Shown: positions 21,617 to 32,818 of the stretch, piece by piece
How the letters are laid out: the number at the start of each line of letters is the position of its first letter
Numbering within the stretch: position 1 is the stretch's first letter
Assembly (NCBI GenBank): GCA_029204225.1
Contig: CM055097.1
Location: 61,410,385-61,474,384, forward strand
DNA length: 64,000 bases
Source of the DNA: Diphasiastrum complanatum
Lineage: Eukaryota > Streptophyta > Lycopodiopsida > Lycopodiales > Lycopodiaceae
Reading direction: 5' to 3'
The notes under the pieces: generated by a model
What the model saw: only the letters and a program-made list of their open reading frames with translations
Told to the model about the DNA's origin: nothing
Database searches by the model: none
Made by a program: the position numbers and the translations under genes

Positions 21617-22559
21617 CTAATTAGTTATAAATATTGTTGCATATGCTTCCCTCCTAATATATGCAAAATCACAAGCACCCTGAACTATAGTCTTATCTAG
21701 ATTTTTTTGAATGTCCACCATCAAAGACTCTGTTATTTTACACTTTACATTTGGACTCCTATTGTTCATTATGATACGCTCGGTGGATTTGCCTGTCAAT
21801 ATTGTGCCCAATGACATTCCTAGTGAAGCATTGTCTTTAATATTTCGAGGAGCTACTAATGCAGTTCTGTAAAAAAAAACAGATAGTTAACAAAATATCA
21901 CCATAACTGAAATTAAATCCAAATGTCATTAAAAAACCTACAAAAATCAGAATATGCTTACTTGAATGCACGGATCCTTCTATTTCGATAACCTCCTTTT
22001 GAAAGCATTTGAATATCCTTGCAACTTTGTCGCTTTTGTTTCTTATTTTTAGCCTTCTTCTTTGCCAATTCCACATCCTTCAATAATTGTAAGTTTTCAA
22101 TACGAATAGATTGTAAGATGAATTGCATTTGCTCTAGTTCTGATTTGATATTGCTTGTTATCTTCTATAATGATTCATTATTTTTTTAAGTTGTTCATTT
22201 TCTTCTAACATCTTTTGGAGATGACAATCTCTATTATGACAATAAGAGGATATCCGAATTAACTCACCTTCTAAAAAGTGAACTTTATTCATATAAAGTT
22301 GTTTTCCATGGTTTTGCAATCTTTCACAATATCCTAGTAATCCACTATGCCCATTGCATATCCATGTAACTAAATGAGTTATTGAGGAGAATGTGGGATG
22401 TGTCAAAGTGCTTGGATCTTGTGAACATAATTTCCATCTATCTACAAATCCAAGCTTTTTTTCCTTCTGCCTTGTAACGAGAACGATCATCAACAGATAT
22501 TTGAATTCCTTAGCCTTCTCTTCTCTGCAAAGGAGCCAAATCAATAGGGATATCCACAT
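21617..22559 (-). pseudogene. Gene Z: unrecognised coiled-coil protein
   Basis: Minus-strand segments are 22559-22158, about 22150-21962 and 21866-21617, with the stop TAG at 21617-21619. The first has GFVDRWKLCSQDPSTLTH and WICNGHSGLLGYCERLQNH, then a heptad-like LQKMLEENEQLKKIMNHY. The second continues the coiled coil (ELEQMQFILQSIRIENLQLL) into a very basic stretch AKKKAKNKKQKRQ. The third follows a clean TTTTTACAG acceptor and encodes NRSPNVKCKITESLMVDIQ then GACDFAYIRREAYATIF. The second and third segments join in phase. Between the first and second the frame shifts near 22160, so either a small unseen intron or a frameshift lies there. The 5' end is not settled. The protein is probably nuclear, judging from the basic stretch. 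Confidence 0.45.
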
Positions 22560-22699
22560 GTAGATGATACAATGTCATCATAAAAAGAAACAATGGAGTA
22601 ATCAGTTGCATCAAAGTATTATGACCAGATTCTATGAAGCAAAACAAAATACTCATCTTTGATTATATTATATACTCTGTACGATCAATCCAATCTCCA

Positions 22700-22850
22700 C
22701 GCTTGTATGCTTGTTTCAAATTTGGAAATGCCGCTCATTTTTTCATTCTAATAGGTAGTTGGCGCTCATATTTCCATTCCAATGTGATGATGGCGTTCAT
22801 AATTGGAGATGGCACCCATATTTCCATTCTCGTGGAAGGAATGCATATGT
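22700..22850 (+). repeat. Short imperfect tandem repeat, unit about 40-45 bp
   Basis: The phrase GGCGCTCATATTTCCATTC recurs with variation (CCGCTCATTTTTTCATTC, GGCGTTCATAATTGG, GGCACCCATATTTCCATTC). It lies just upstream of gene Z and may be part of its 5' flank. Confidence 0.5.
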
Positions 22851-22859
22851 ACACATTTT

Positions 22860-23139
22860 GCTATTTTTTCTGATTTGAATTTGGGGATGGGGGTCATATT
22901 CTAGATCCAGTGAAAATATTGCCCTTTTCGTAACCAATGGAGGGAATATTTTTGAATTTAGTCAAGTTATACTGCGAACTGTTTACAGTTCTTAACTGTG
23001 ACTATAGACACTGTGGGTAGATCATTGGGAGTTGGGGAGGCCTTGGGAGTGGTGGGGGCAAGCAAATAAACGATATTGTTTTTTTTTTTTTTGATATTTT
23101 TCTATATCCTACATGGCATTCCTTAAAGGGTCTTTTTGA
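22860..23139. other. No gene recognised; junction region
   Basis: It contains a T15 run near 23080 followed by CCTACATGGCATTCCTTAAAG. A related phrase (CCTACATGGCAATCCTTATAG) occurs inside the long LTR at about 30750-30780. The copia-2 reverse transcriptase is cut at about 23140. Confidence 0.4.
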
Positions 23140-23618
23140 TATTGAGAACTCCTCTAATGATTTTTCATACCTTCCAGAATGTATCCTTCGGGCTAGATCA
23201 TGTAGATATCTTCTTGTATAACTCCATTCAAATAAGCTGTTTGTACATCAAGTTGATGTACTTCGAGGTCGGCAGCTGCAGCATAAAACAAGAACATTCG
23301 GATCGACGAATGTTTGACTACTGGACTGAAAGTCTTGCTGTAGTCGACGTTTGGGATCTGAGTGAATCCTTGTGCTACCAGTCTTGCCTTCCTTCGATCA
23401 AATGCTCCATTGGCATTGTATTTGATCTTAAAGATCCATTTGCAATCAATGATATTGCAGCCAATAGGAGCTTCGACTAATGACCATATCTGGTTCTTGA
23501 TCAAAGAGGCATACTCTCTGTCGCTATGTACAAGGTCAAGCAAGCCCTTGGATGTATGAACTAAGTCTGAACTGAAGGGACTCCTAGCATGCTTGTTGAT
23601 AATACAGCTTCTCTCCAA
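23140..23618 (-). pseudogene. copia-2 reverse transcriptase, N-terminal part
   Basis: Minus-strand 23618-23193 encodes the copia RT opening: NQIWSLVEAPIGCNIIDCKW, KARLVAQGFTQIPNVDYSKT, then FSPVVKHSSIRMFL and LDVQTAYLNGVIQEDIYM. After a stop it continues with PEGYILEGM to about 23145 and is cut off before the YxDD motif. Confidence 0.85.
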
Positions 23619-23865
23619 AGATCAGAGCCTGGTTGGATGAGTGCCTCTTCGACTGTCGTTGGTTCTTGTGGACTTGTTGTTGGGTAGCAACAACTTCGTC
23701 TGATTCGCTGTCACGAAGTGGGTCGACAATAGACATGCCTGAGCCAGAAGCTCGGACAGTCGTGTCAATGACAGGTTATGAAGGTTCTTCTGGAGCAATA
23801 TCCTTGCCTTTGATGTCGATGAACTGATCCTCGATAAAGACTGTATCCCGACTATACAAGATTTG

Positions 23866-24590
23866 CTAGGTATAAGGATCATACAGCTTGTATGTATTAT
23901 CAGATGAAGTATATCCTATCAGGATGGTCTTGAGACCTTGGAAGTCCAATTTCTTCCTCGTGTCTTTTGGGATCTGCGCGTAGGCAACGCACCCAAACAC
24001 TCTTAGGTTCTTCGCAGAAGGCTTAGAGCCTGTCCACACCTCGTGGGGTGTCTTGCTTGAGAGGGCCTTGGCCGAACATCTGTTCTGGATGTAAGTTGCA
24101 ATGGCGACAACTTTAGCCCAAAATCTCTTGGACAGTGATGCATGCGCTACCATACATTTGGCAAGCCATTAGACTGAGGACTATAAGGAGTGATAAATTG
24201 TTGCTCAATGCTTTGGCTTTGGCAGTACTCCTTAAACTCAATAGAGATATATTCTCCACCGTTGTCTAATCTTAGAGCCTTGATCGTCTGTCCAGTCTCC
24301 TTTTCTACATGCTCCTTGAAGATTCTGAAGCAATTTAAGGCTTCTGATTTCTTCTCTATAAAATACACCATAGTCCTTCTAGAAAATTCATCAATAAAAG
24401 TTATAAAATACTTGGCAGCCTTTAGCGAAGGATTTTTCATCGGGCCACAAATGTCTGAATGTAGAGTGTCTAAAAATCTTCTAGCAATATGTTGATGGCT
24501 TGATTTAAATGGTTTCCTAGTCTGTTTACCAACTAGACAGTCTTGACAAACAGGTAACTCGACTTTATCACGAGGATAGTCGTTTGAGAA
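23866..24590 (-). pseudogene. copia-2 integrase, C-terminal zinc half and core
   Basis: CQDCLVGKQTRKPF begins near 24550, then SDICGPM (first Asp), FITFIDEFSRRTMVYFIEKK, ALRLDNGGEYIS (second Asp) and TPYSPQSNGL. At about 24150-24170 the usual AERKNRT segment with the catalytic Glu is missing; the frame resumes directly at MVAHASLSKRFWAKV. The C-terminal GKF-type region GSKPSAKNLRVFGCVAYAQI follows (24153-23866). The enzyme would be inactive. Confidence 0.8.
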
Positions 24591-24739
24591 GTATCAATCG
24601 GTTGATCTTCAAAATGTTTTTTATGATATAGGAATTTGACTCTTGTCAAGTGGAAGAGATCTAGCAGATCTGATCTGAGATAGTTTTGATTGAAAATCTA
24701 GATCCAATCTCATTGTCTGCTTGATTTGATCTATATTAA

Positions 24740-25755
24740 TGGCTGCTCCTGGAGGTGCTCCTCAGTAAGTCAATCCAATTATTGTCAGGAGGTCACCCTG
24801 TTTGGATCTACCCAACTACAATGGATTAACAGATCCAGTTAGATTTCTCCAGATCTATTCTGAATCTTGTGAAGTCTATGGCAAAGTTTTCTCCCAGGAT
24901 AAACTTAAGCTTTTTCTAATGGCCTTAACAGGTGCAGCACGAGATTGGTACTATAATCAAGATGAATAGATTGGGAGACTGTCAAACGAGCTCCAAACCT
25001 CGGGAGTTTATAGACGACCCTTTTCTACTTTCAAGTAAAAATGGAGAAGCGAGAAGTGGTTCAAGATTACATTGAACGGGTTAAACGTCTCAGATTTGAG
25101 TGTGAACCTGAGTTGATTAATGAAAATGCCATGAATATGTGGTTTTTGTCAGGCCTACCTAAAAAGATCAGACATGAGCTAAAACGTTACAATGAGTACG
25201 CAATTTTACAAAATGCTATGGATGATATCGTACGAGAGGAGGATGAAGATTCAGACAATGAGCCGAAGATCAATATGTTGTCTTATACACCAGGGAAGAC
25301 CACTACGACATCCACCACTATTGCATCAACGAATGTCAATGCTACTGCAGAGATGATGCTCAATGAGTTCGAGAAACTTGGAAAAAACCAGCAAAAACAA
25401 ATGAAAAATTTGCAGTTGCAATTTGATGAGAAGATCAAAGCATTGGAAGATTTCCATGGACAAGCAAACAAGGAACCTGAGAAGTTTGCAAAGGCTTTTC
25501 CTACCAGAAAAAATGTCTGGTATTCCATCTGTATGGGAAATCACACAGTAAATGAGTGTCCTTAATTGAAAAAACGAATGGAAATCAGTATATGCCATTT
25601 GTGTAATTTGCCTAATCATGAGACTGTTTATTGCAACTTCAATCCTCGGATAATTCAGCAACGATATGCCCAGATGGGATATCGAGAACCACTTTATGGA
25701 GGAAATCCGACAGCTAGACCTCGTCAATCTGCTCTTGGATATCGAAACGATTAGC
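24740..25755 (+). pseudogene. gypsy-1 gag
   Basis: The start MAAPGGAPQ is followed by a stop. The retrotransposon gag block then reads RRSPCLDLPNYNGLTDPVRF, FSQDKLKLFLMALTGAARDW and, from 25041, VQDYIERVKRLRFECEPE and NMWFLSGLPKKIRHELK. A coiled region and a zinc knuckle CHLCNLPNHETVYC (CX2CX4HX4C, near 25600) follow. A further knuckle-like CRDCGYGHCYKEC lies near 26000. Confidence 0.8.
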
Positions 25756-26439
25756 CTTACCTGCCCCACCAATGCAATCTACTCCTCCTGCCAATTTGAT
25801 GGAACCAGAACCTTACAGAAGTGTCGAGCAATGGAACTACAATAATAATAATGATGGTGAATCTTCAAAATAGTATGTTATTTATGCTGCCGCGCAACAA
25901 CAAGCATCTGGAAACTAGACCAGAGCACCACTTGGATGCTTTCATGTGGAAAAAATCACAGAGTTGTAGAATGTCTAAATAAAGACAAATTTGTACCATT
26001 CTGTCGTGACTGTGGTTATGGGCATTGCTACAAGGAGTGCCCAACAAGACCAAAGCCACCACCGACCATAGCTCTTGTAAATTTGATAACAATGAAGCAA
26101 AGACCAGCAGGGCAATACTTGAAGTTCATTCTTCACCAGTGCAACTACCGAATAATTCATGTATAGATATGAATGTTCAGTTGCATCATCATGAAGAACC
26201 CTTCAAGATGAATGAACTGGAAGCACCACAAACAAAACTGCTCATGAATATTTTGTCTAGTAAGATCAACATTTCGTTGGGAGAGTTTTTGAAGTTGGTG
26301 CCAAAAGCAAAAGAAGTAATAGCACAAAAGCTATCTCAAGCTGAACCAGAAGTCCATCAAGAGCCACTTTTTTGTGCTGGATTTGAAGAATCTAATGAAG
26401 TACTCCATGTCGGAGCAGCTTAAGAAAGTGAACAAAAAA

Positions 26440-28430
26440 ATATAATCTTGCCGATACAACACAAGCAATTTTCTAAAGAAGCAGCTATGATAGATGGCGG
26501 TTCGGGTGTTAACTTGATTTCTACAAAGCTATGTGCAAAGTGGGGCCTTACAAAGATAAGCCTACGACTTTTGCCATTAAGCTGGCTGATCGAATGACAA
26601 TTCATCCGCAAGGAATGGTTGAAGATATACTTGTCAGAATTGTTGAAGTATAGTTTGTCATTACTTTCATAGTAATGGACTTACCAGAAGCACCATGGTT
26701 ATGAGTTGCGCAAGTAATTTATAACTGGGGTACTGGGAAAATCACTTTTGAAAATCGTGCAGTCAAGGCTGATTCAGTAACTTGGACTATCAAACTAGTG
26801 GCTCAAATAGAGGATGATGATTACAACGGATCATACTTGTGACCGACCAGTAAAAAATTGGGGAGTTCATTATGACTCTCAAACCGATACTGTCAACTGG
26901 AATCAAGCTCTTCCAATGATTGACTGTACAGTAGGATATATGTGTCAACAAGATAATCAATCAGATTTGAACAAGATTTCATTATTGGATCGAACTTTAG
27001 ATACACCGATCACTTTTCCTTTGAATCTGCTGAATGTAGCTTGGATATCAACGGAGCCTATACCAAATCCGATTGAAGATGAACTCATTCATGCTAGTCA
27101 TGCCTTGACTTATGATGACAATGCAGAAATTACTGATGAGAACATTCTAAATCATATGGATCCGACCAGATTTGGAGTGCGTAATATTCCTGATGAACCA
27201 ACAATAAAACCGCCAAAGGCAGTTATATTGAAGGAAGACGGGATCACAGGTTCCATGATGAAGAAACAAGCCAAACAACATTATAATACGGTCTTGAAAT
27301 GGGAAATCCTTCTCAAAAGATTGATTCAAAGAATGTGCCAACCTTACTGGATAAAGGCAAAGAAAAAGTCGACGAAGATTCCTCAAGTTAGAGTTCTAAC
27401 AAGACATCACCATCTAGGAAGTCTTCATCTTCAAAGAAGAGTTTATCTTCTCGTAAGTTATCACCTCCACGATCAATTCCTACTAAGAAGGCTAAGCGAA
27501 GATCCAAGACAAATCTTTTTGACAAAGAACAAGCAAATGGAGTCCAACATGATATGCCCAAACATTTCAAACGCTATACACTGGATGATGTGGTTATCAT
27601 GTTACCCAAAGCACATCGTGAACCCGAAGAACAAGTGCCAGAATTGAAAGATGTCTACAATGGCCCAGCTAGGACGCAGCCTATGAATCTTCTGAATTAG
27701 GAGAACCAGAAAAGATTGTACGAGTTGGATCACAACTTAATCCTAAATAGTTTCAAGTGCTACGAACAATGCTTATTAAGTATCAAGATTGCTTTACATG
27801 GAGTTATAAAGATCTCAAGGGCATTTTGACGTCAGTTATTGAACACACCATACCTTTAATACCTGCTGCAGTTCCGAAGGTTACAAAGTTCTATCGTTGT
27901 AATCCTAATGTTGCGGATCTGATAAAGAAAGAGCTTCAGAGATTGCTTGACGCTGATTTCATTTATGAGATCGAACATACCGAATGGGTTTCACCAATTG
28001 TCATTGTTCCTAAGAAGAATGAGAAAGCGGAGAATTTGTGTGAATCTCAAGGCCTTGAACAAAGTGACGTGAAAGGATCACTTTTCGTTACCTTTCACTG
28101 AAAGCATTTTGGACCGCCTTGTTGGAGCGGAAGCCTTTAGTTTTCTGGATGGATTTAGTGGATACAACCAGGTCAAGATTGCACCTGTAGATTTCCACAA
28201 AACAGCTTTTGCAACAAAATGGAGAACCTATGCTTACAAAGTAATGTCGTTTGGACTCTGTAATGCACCAAGTTCATTCCACTTTTATAGATTTTCTACA
28301 AAAATTCCTTGAAACTAAATTGGATGACCTTGGAGTCCATAGCTCAGATACAGACCACCTGGATCGATTGGAGAAAGTATTTGAACGTTGTTGCAAGTAT
28401 CAAATTTTCCTAGATCTAGAAAAGTGCTAG
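26440..28430 (+). pseudogene. gypsy-1 protease and reverse transcriptase remnant
   Basis: The protease site AAMIDGGSGVNLISTKLC lies near 26480, then a spacer with the open frame 26814-27647. RT starts near 27850: HTIPLIPAAVPKVTKFYR, KELQRLLDADFIYEIEHTEW, VSPIVIVPKKN. After a frameshift and stop near 28050 it continues AFSFLDGFSGYNQVKIAP, HKTAFATKWRTYAYKVMSFG, LCNAPSSF. The YxDD position reads KLDD (LETKLDDLGVHS), losing the usual Tyr. Confidence 0.75.
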
Positions 28431-28951
28431 ATATGGGTTTTCCACGGAACTGTTCTTGGACACGTGATATCAAGACATGGATCAAGAACAATAGATTGTC
28501 TAGACATTTGTTGTACAACAACATGATTCAAGTGACCAAGTCTATAATGCCAAAGTAAACCTTTATTTGCATGAATAAAAGTACTGAGTGCCTGACTAGA
28601 GGCAGAAGAGCAATGACTTAATTTATACAAATATCCATGCCTCTTTTTGAGTGCTAGGATCTTGCCTGTCCTATCAACTACTTTGCAATGATCACATTCG
28701 GATTCTACTCTATGTCCTAGATCTGTGATTCTGCTTATAGAGAGCAGATTCGTAGACAAATTTGGTACATACAGGACTTTAGAAAGTAGCTTAGACTGAT
28801 CATTTGCAAAGCTTAATCTTATAGTACCTTCACCTTTAATAGCTTGTGTGCTATTGTCGCCAAGCTGAACATATTTTTGGGTATTGTAAGGTGTATAGGA
28901 CTCGAAACAACCAATGAGGCTGGTCATGTGCTGAGTGGCTCCGGAATCCAA
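28430..28951 (-). pseudogene. copia-2 protease and integrase zinc-binding N-half
   Basis: Minus strand: an intact protease signature MDSGATQHMTSLIGCFES, then QLGDNSTQAIKGEGTIRL, VLYVPNLSTNLLSISRI, and the pre-integrase histidines in LLWHYRLGHLNHVVVQQM. Copia similarity ends near 28490-28503, where gypsy sequence on the opposite strand begins. Confidence 0.8.
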
Positions 28952-29834
28952 GAATCAAGAACTCTGGTCATGAAGGCATCATGAACTACTTCTTGAATAG
29001 GCTGTGTAGCTTCTGCAGCTCCATTTACCACTTGATTCGACTGCCCCTTGTTGTTGTTCTTTGCTTGTAGTATTCGACAGTCTTGAATTTCGTGGTTGTT
29101 TCGCTTGCAGTATCTGCAGAACAACTTCTTCTTTGTCTACGGATTCGACTGTTCTTTGTGCTGTGCTGGTTTCTGATCTAGCTTTGATTGCTTTGGGCCT
29201 TTCTTCTTCTTCTGCTTAGTCATGCTCTTGTTGGTGTATAAGATGTGAGAATCAGTTGAGGAACTTGAGGTTTCGTTCCTCCGCGTATCTTCCTGCAACA
29301 ACATAGTAATGACACTCGAAAGAGTCAGTTCTGGATGAGTCGTGATGATCATCACCCAGCTGTCGTATGAGCTTGGCAAGCTTGTAAGCAGTTGCATCAC
29401 TGCGTCTTGATCGTCTATGACAGATCCGACAACGACATTTGCCTTAGCAGGTTCTTGAATTGATTCTGCAAGGAATCACCATTCGTCATCTTGACGGAGT
29501 AAAATTTCTTCCTGAGATGTAGCTTGGAAGCTATATCTCGCACTTCGTATAGTGTGCTCAAGATGTCCCAGACTTCTTTCGATGTCTGAGGCTCGGATAC
29601 ATGGCCGATCTGAATATCCGTAATGTTGAGGATGATCAGTGTGAAAACCTTTCCATCCTTCAGCTTCCATTTGGCGATTGCTGCATCGTCTGCTTCGGGT
29701 TTCCCTTCTGCACCTGTAACAACGTCATACAATTCTTTAGTCATTAGTACAGTTTTCATCTTAAATTTCCACAGATGGTAATTGGCTCCATCAAGCTTGT
29801 CCATGATGGGACTGGCTTTTCCTTGGGAATCCAT
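28924..29834 (-). pseudogene. copia-2 gag
   Basis: The start MDSQGKASPIMDKLDGANYH at 29834 is followed by KWKLKDGKVFTLIILNITD, EVWDILSTLYEVRD, KLHLRKKFYSVKM and LLTSLPSSYDSWVMIITTH. A zinc knuckle CRYCKRNNHEIQDC (CX2CX4HX4C) follows near 29100. Two frame breaks occur (around 29410 and 29130), otherwise it is well preserved. Confidence 0.85.
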
Positions 29835-29976
29835 GTGGAAGAATTAGTCTAAGTGATAGGAGAAACTATCAATGACTTAAGTATGAAAATCTTATATAGA
29901 AATACAGAACAAGAAGGCAATTACTCTATCGGCTAGTAGAGTCTTGTACTGTGGAAGCTTATCAGGCTAAGAAAAT

Positions 29977-29989
29977 GGCTCTGATACCA
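29977..29989 (-). other. Primer-binding site of copia-2
   Basis: On the minus strand TGGTATCAGAGCC directly follows the LTR end ...CTCCAACA. This is an exact match to the usual copia initiator-Met tRNA primer site. Confidence 0.9.
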
Positions 29990-31101
29990 TGTTGGAGAAA
30001 GAGGGTGTGTTGTGTGTGTGAAACGAAAATAGCTCGAAAAAAAAACGAACACGAAAAAGAAACAAACAAGAAACGAACTCGAACGGGAAGTGTTCGTGCG
30101 CAGCGGAATGAGCTATATGACTCTTTTCCTAAGCATGACTACGCCTATCAGAAACGAACAGAACGTTAGTGATAGAAATCATGGTCGTTCTAATTACGTA
30201 GCCAAACGTTAATAAGACACCAAAAGAATAATTTGTCGCGAATAGCTAGACAAATTATCTGTCACGAATGATTCGCGAAGAGCTAAATTGAGCTCGACTG
30301 ATAATCAGTCGCGAATGATTCGCGAAAGGCAAGACTACATATTAGTCGTCAACAACTAGACTAATAATAACTTGCTAAAACAGATTACCAGATTGAGCAA
30401 CAAGAAAGTCAGACAGAATGAAAAATAAGCATAACAATGCTGACGCAAATCTAAACGCACAATGAACTAACAAATAAAGAATCAATGCACAAGGCATCTA
30501 CTTCGTCTATCTCTGATAAGCTTCTGATGCTATTATGTTACACACACTTGATCTTGGTTTCTCTCAAATCAATCTATCGATGTGAATACACAAATGGTTC
30601 GTATATATACACAATGTTACAGGTGTGCAGATGAAGGAAGTACAAAGTGGATGTGCTGTCTGTAGGAGATCGTGGGTGGCTGCAGTCGTTGTCAAGTCTG
30701 TTGGCGCAGTTGCATTATTTTATTTTAGTATTTTACATTGCCAAAAAATTGTCATCCTACATGGCAATCCTTATAGGGCCCTTTCCAAGGCCAAAGCGTG
30801 AAAAGGGTGCGACGTCAGCCTTTGTTAAAGTGAACGTTGGTGATGATACAAAAAATGCGTCACTCTGATGAAATGCCTTAGGATTTGATTTACAGGGTGC
30901 CTTTGCTTGCTAGGGCACCTTTGGCATTTTGTAAGGCAGTGTCGCCTTTTTCGTCTATCACAAAATGCGTGTAAAAACACAGTGTCGCGATTCTTTCGCC
31001 TTTTCTTCGCTTGTGAGAATTTACATGTAAATATGCAGACTGCGCGACAATGTGAGTAAAAATCGCAGCATGAATGGAGGCAGATTAAAATGGGATTTAG
31101 G
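29990..31101 (-). repeat. Long 5' LTR of copia-2
   Basis: The inner border TGTTGGAGAAAG is fixed by the primer site. The outer border is approximate: it is taken as the end of similarity with 10508-11676. It contains TCGCGAATGATTCGCGA at 30309-30325, a perfect 8+1+8 palindrome, and a degenerate copy at 30262-30278. Relative to the other LTR copy it has about 85 extra bp near 30715-30800. Confidence 0.75.
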
Positions 31102-32114
31102 AGAGTAGAGAAGCTAAATCCAACATTGCCCATCGATGTTGATGTTGAGAAAATAGTCAACCCCTTCAAATATGTCCATAATGGGTGTGAAATGTTGAGT
31201 TGACAACACATGTTAATTAAGGGGAAAGGCCATAATCCAAGGGCCTTTCCCCGAGGGCAGAAGTTAAAGGGCAAGGTCCAACTTATGTGGAAAGCCTAAG
31301 GTGATTCTCACCTGAGGCCTGTTGCCTTAATGTCAAGTAGCAATTTTTTTATGATACAAAGTATGTCCTAGTTTTTGAAGTTTTTGGTGAACTATGATTC
31401 GATAGAAAGTGGTTGACTCTTTTATTTAAGAGGCAAATTCAAGAGGAACGTGACTCTTTTTCTTGAGGCAAAGTTGAGGGAAACATGTCCTTTATTTCGA
31501 AAATTCTTGTGTATGATTGTGCGATAAAAAAAAAACAATCGATCCTTTAAATCAAGAGTCAAATTTGAGAGATCTTTTTTAGTGGGAAGGTAGGACCAAT
31601 ACAAAGAAACTAAGAAACACTTGAAGCATCTGGTTGAGTAACAAAAAATGGTCACTTTTTCTTTGGAGAAATTCGTGTGCAAACGCGTGTGTATTTTTTT
31701 CTCAAATTTTACATTGGTTTTTATTATTAAAAAAAAGGGCAGTGTTCGAGGAAGCCGTCAAAGTATAGGAATGAAATCAGCATTTGTTTTTAAAAACAAG
31801 CATCAAAAAATTATGGACGATGTTTTATATAGGCAAGTAAACCCTTCTATGAGCCGTTGTCCTTAAAAAATTGAGAAGATTAAAAAAATATAGGTTTTTT
31901 CGAGGATATCTCAAAAAAGACTTCCCGAACTCCGAACACTCATCGAGAAAAAAAAGTATATGTTAAAAAATGCATATGTTATTTTATGTGCTAATTCAAA
32001 GATTAAAACAAGGGTCAATTGTCTCATTTTTTCCACCCACTACTTACCAATACTTCTCAACCCTTGACACCGACATCGCCCAACCAACTGTGACCGCACG
32101 ATCTAGAGCTCGCC
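31102..32114. other. No gene recognised; one strong hairpin
   Basis: AT-rich. At 31221-31252 an 11-bp perfect inverted repeat (GGGGAAAGGCC / GGCCTTTCCCC) encloses a 10-base loop. Open frames at 31422-31866 show no motif. Confidence 0.45.
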
Positions 32115-32818
32115 ACCGCTGGATTTTGCCAGAGTCGTTCCGATTGTGCCACGTTTTGCTGGCGAGATCGTTGGGAGGAGTCCAGGTGACATTGTTTGAC
32201 ACGTGGCAATGATCGGACGAATGGGATGGATATGGCGTGTGCCATTAATCGCCGAACAAAGAAGTCCCTCAGTTTCTACCTTCACCACATAGAGGCTGTC
32301 GAAACGGCAGCCCCCCGCCCCCGCCGAATGGCTGCGACAACCTCGTGTCTGCAGACAAGGGGCCAGCGTGTCTGCATACAAGGAGCGAGCGACGACGGTT
32401 CGAGGGGTGAGCGTTTTCACAATGGACCGAACGGCGGCGGACAAGCCGCCAGCGACGCCTCCAGGCTGCAGGATGAGGAGCGGGCAGCCGCGACCGGACG
32501 CTGCGGCGTTTGACCGACCGGCGGCAGACAAGCGGCGAGCGAGGCAGTTTCCAGGTGTCCGGAGGGGGCCGCCGAGAGGCTCGAGGGTGGGCACACGTGT
32601 TAAATTCCGAAGATGGAGTCGTAGCCGTTGGATTTTCTAGAGAGCGTTACGATTTTGCCACGTGCCAAACTGACCATTGAAAAGGCCTTTGAGCACGTGG
32701 CTAGTATCTAGTGGAGGAATTTAGGATCTAACGGTCCAGAAAGCGCCTAATGGAAGCAAAGCCATGATCGTCAGAGAAAACGAGAGCTTCCGTTATCTTT
32801 ATAAATTGTGAAGGAAAA

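Larger units (their letters stand above)
24600..28495 (+). mobile_element. Ty3/gypsy fragment lying within copia-2 (gypsy-1)
   Basis: Plus-strand gypsy gag, protease and part of RT with no LTR visible at either end. Its leader (ATCTAGATCCAATCTCATTG near 24700) is shared with gypsy-2 at 61170, so both derive from one family. Frames are broken repeatedly. The right end lies within RT (GHVISRHGS), so the fragment is truncated at 3' and probably at 5'. It lies in opposite orientation to copia-2. Confidence 0.8.
23140..31101 (-). mobile_element. Composite Ty1/copia element, 3' truncated, with an inner gypsy fragment (copia-2)
   Basis: In minus-strand order: long 5' LTR (31101-29990), tRNA-iMet primer site (29989-29977), gag (29834-28924), protease and the first half of the integrase zinc-binding domain (28951 to about 28500), then foreign gypsy DNA (about 28495-24600). 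After that come the second half of the zinc domain with the integrase core (24590-23866) and the start of RT (23618-23140). The rest of RT, RNase H and the 3' LTR are missing. The copia halves flanking the gypsy DNA continue one another logically: LLWHYRLGHLNH on one side and CQDCLVGKQTRKPF on the other. Confidence 0.85.

Noticed and set aside
32103-32640. Overlapping open frames on both strands in the GC-rich block
   Set aside because: Several frames are open at once because stop codons are rare in GC-rich sequence; no motif or splice pattern supports a gene.
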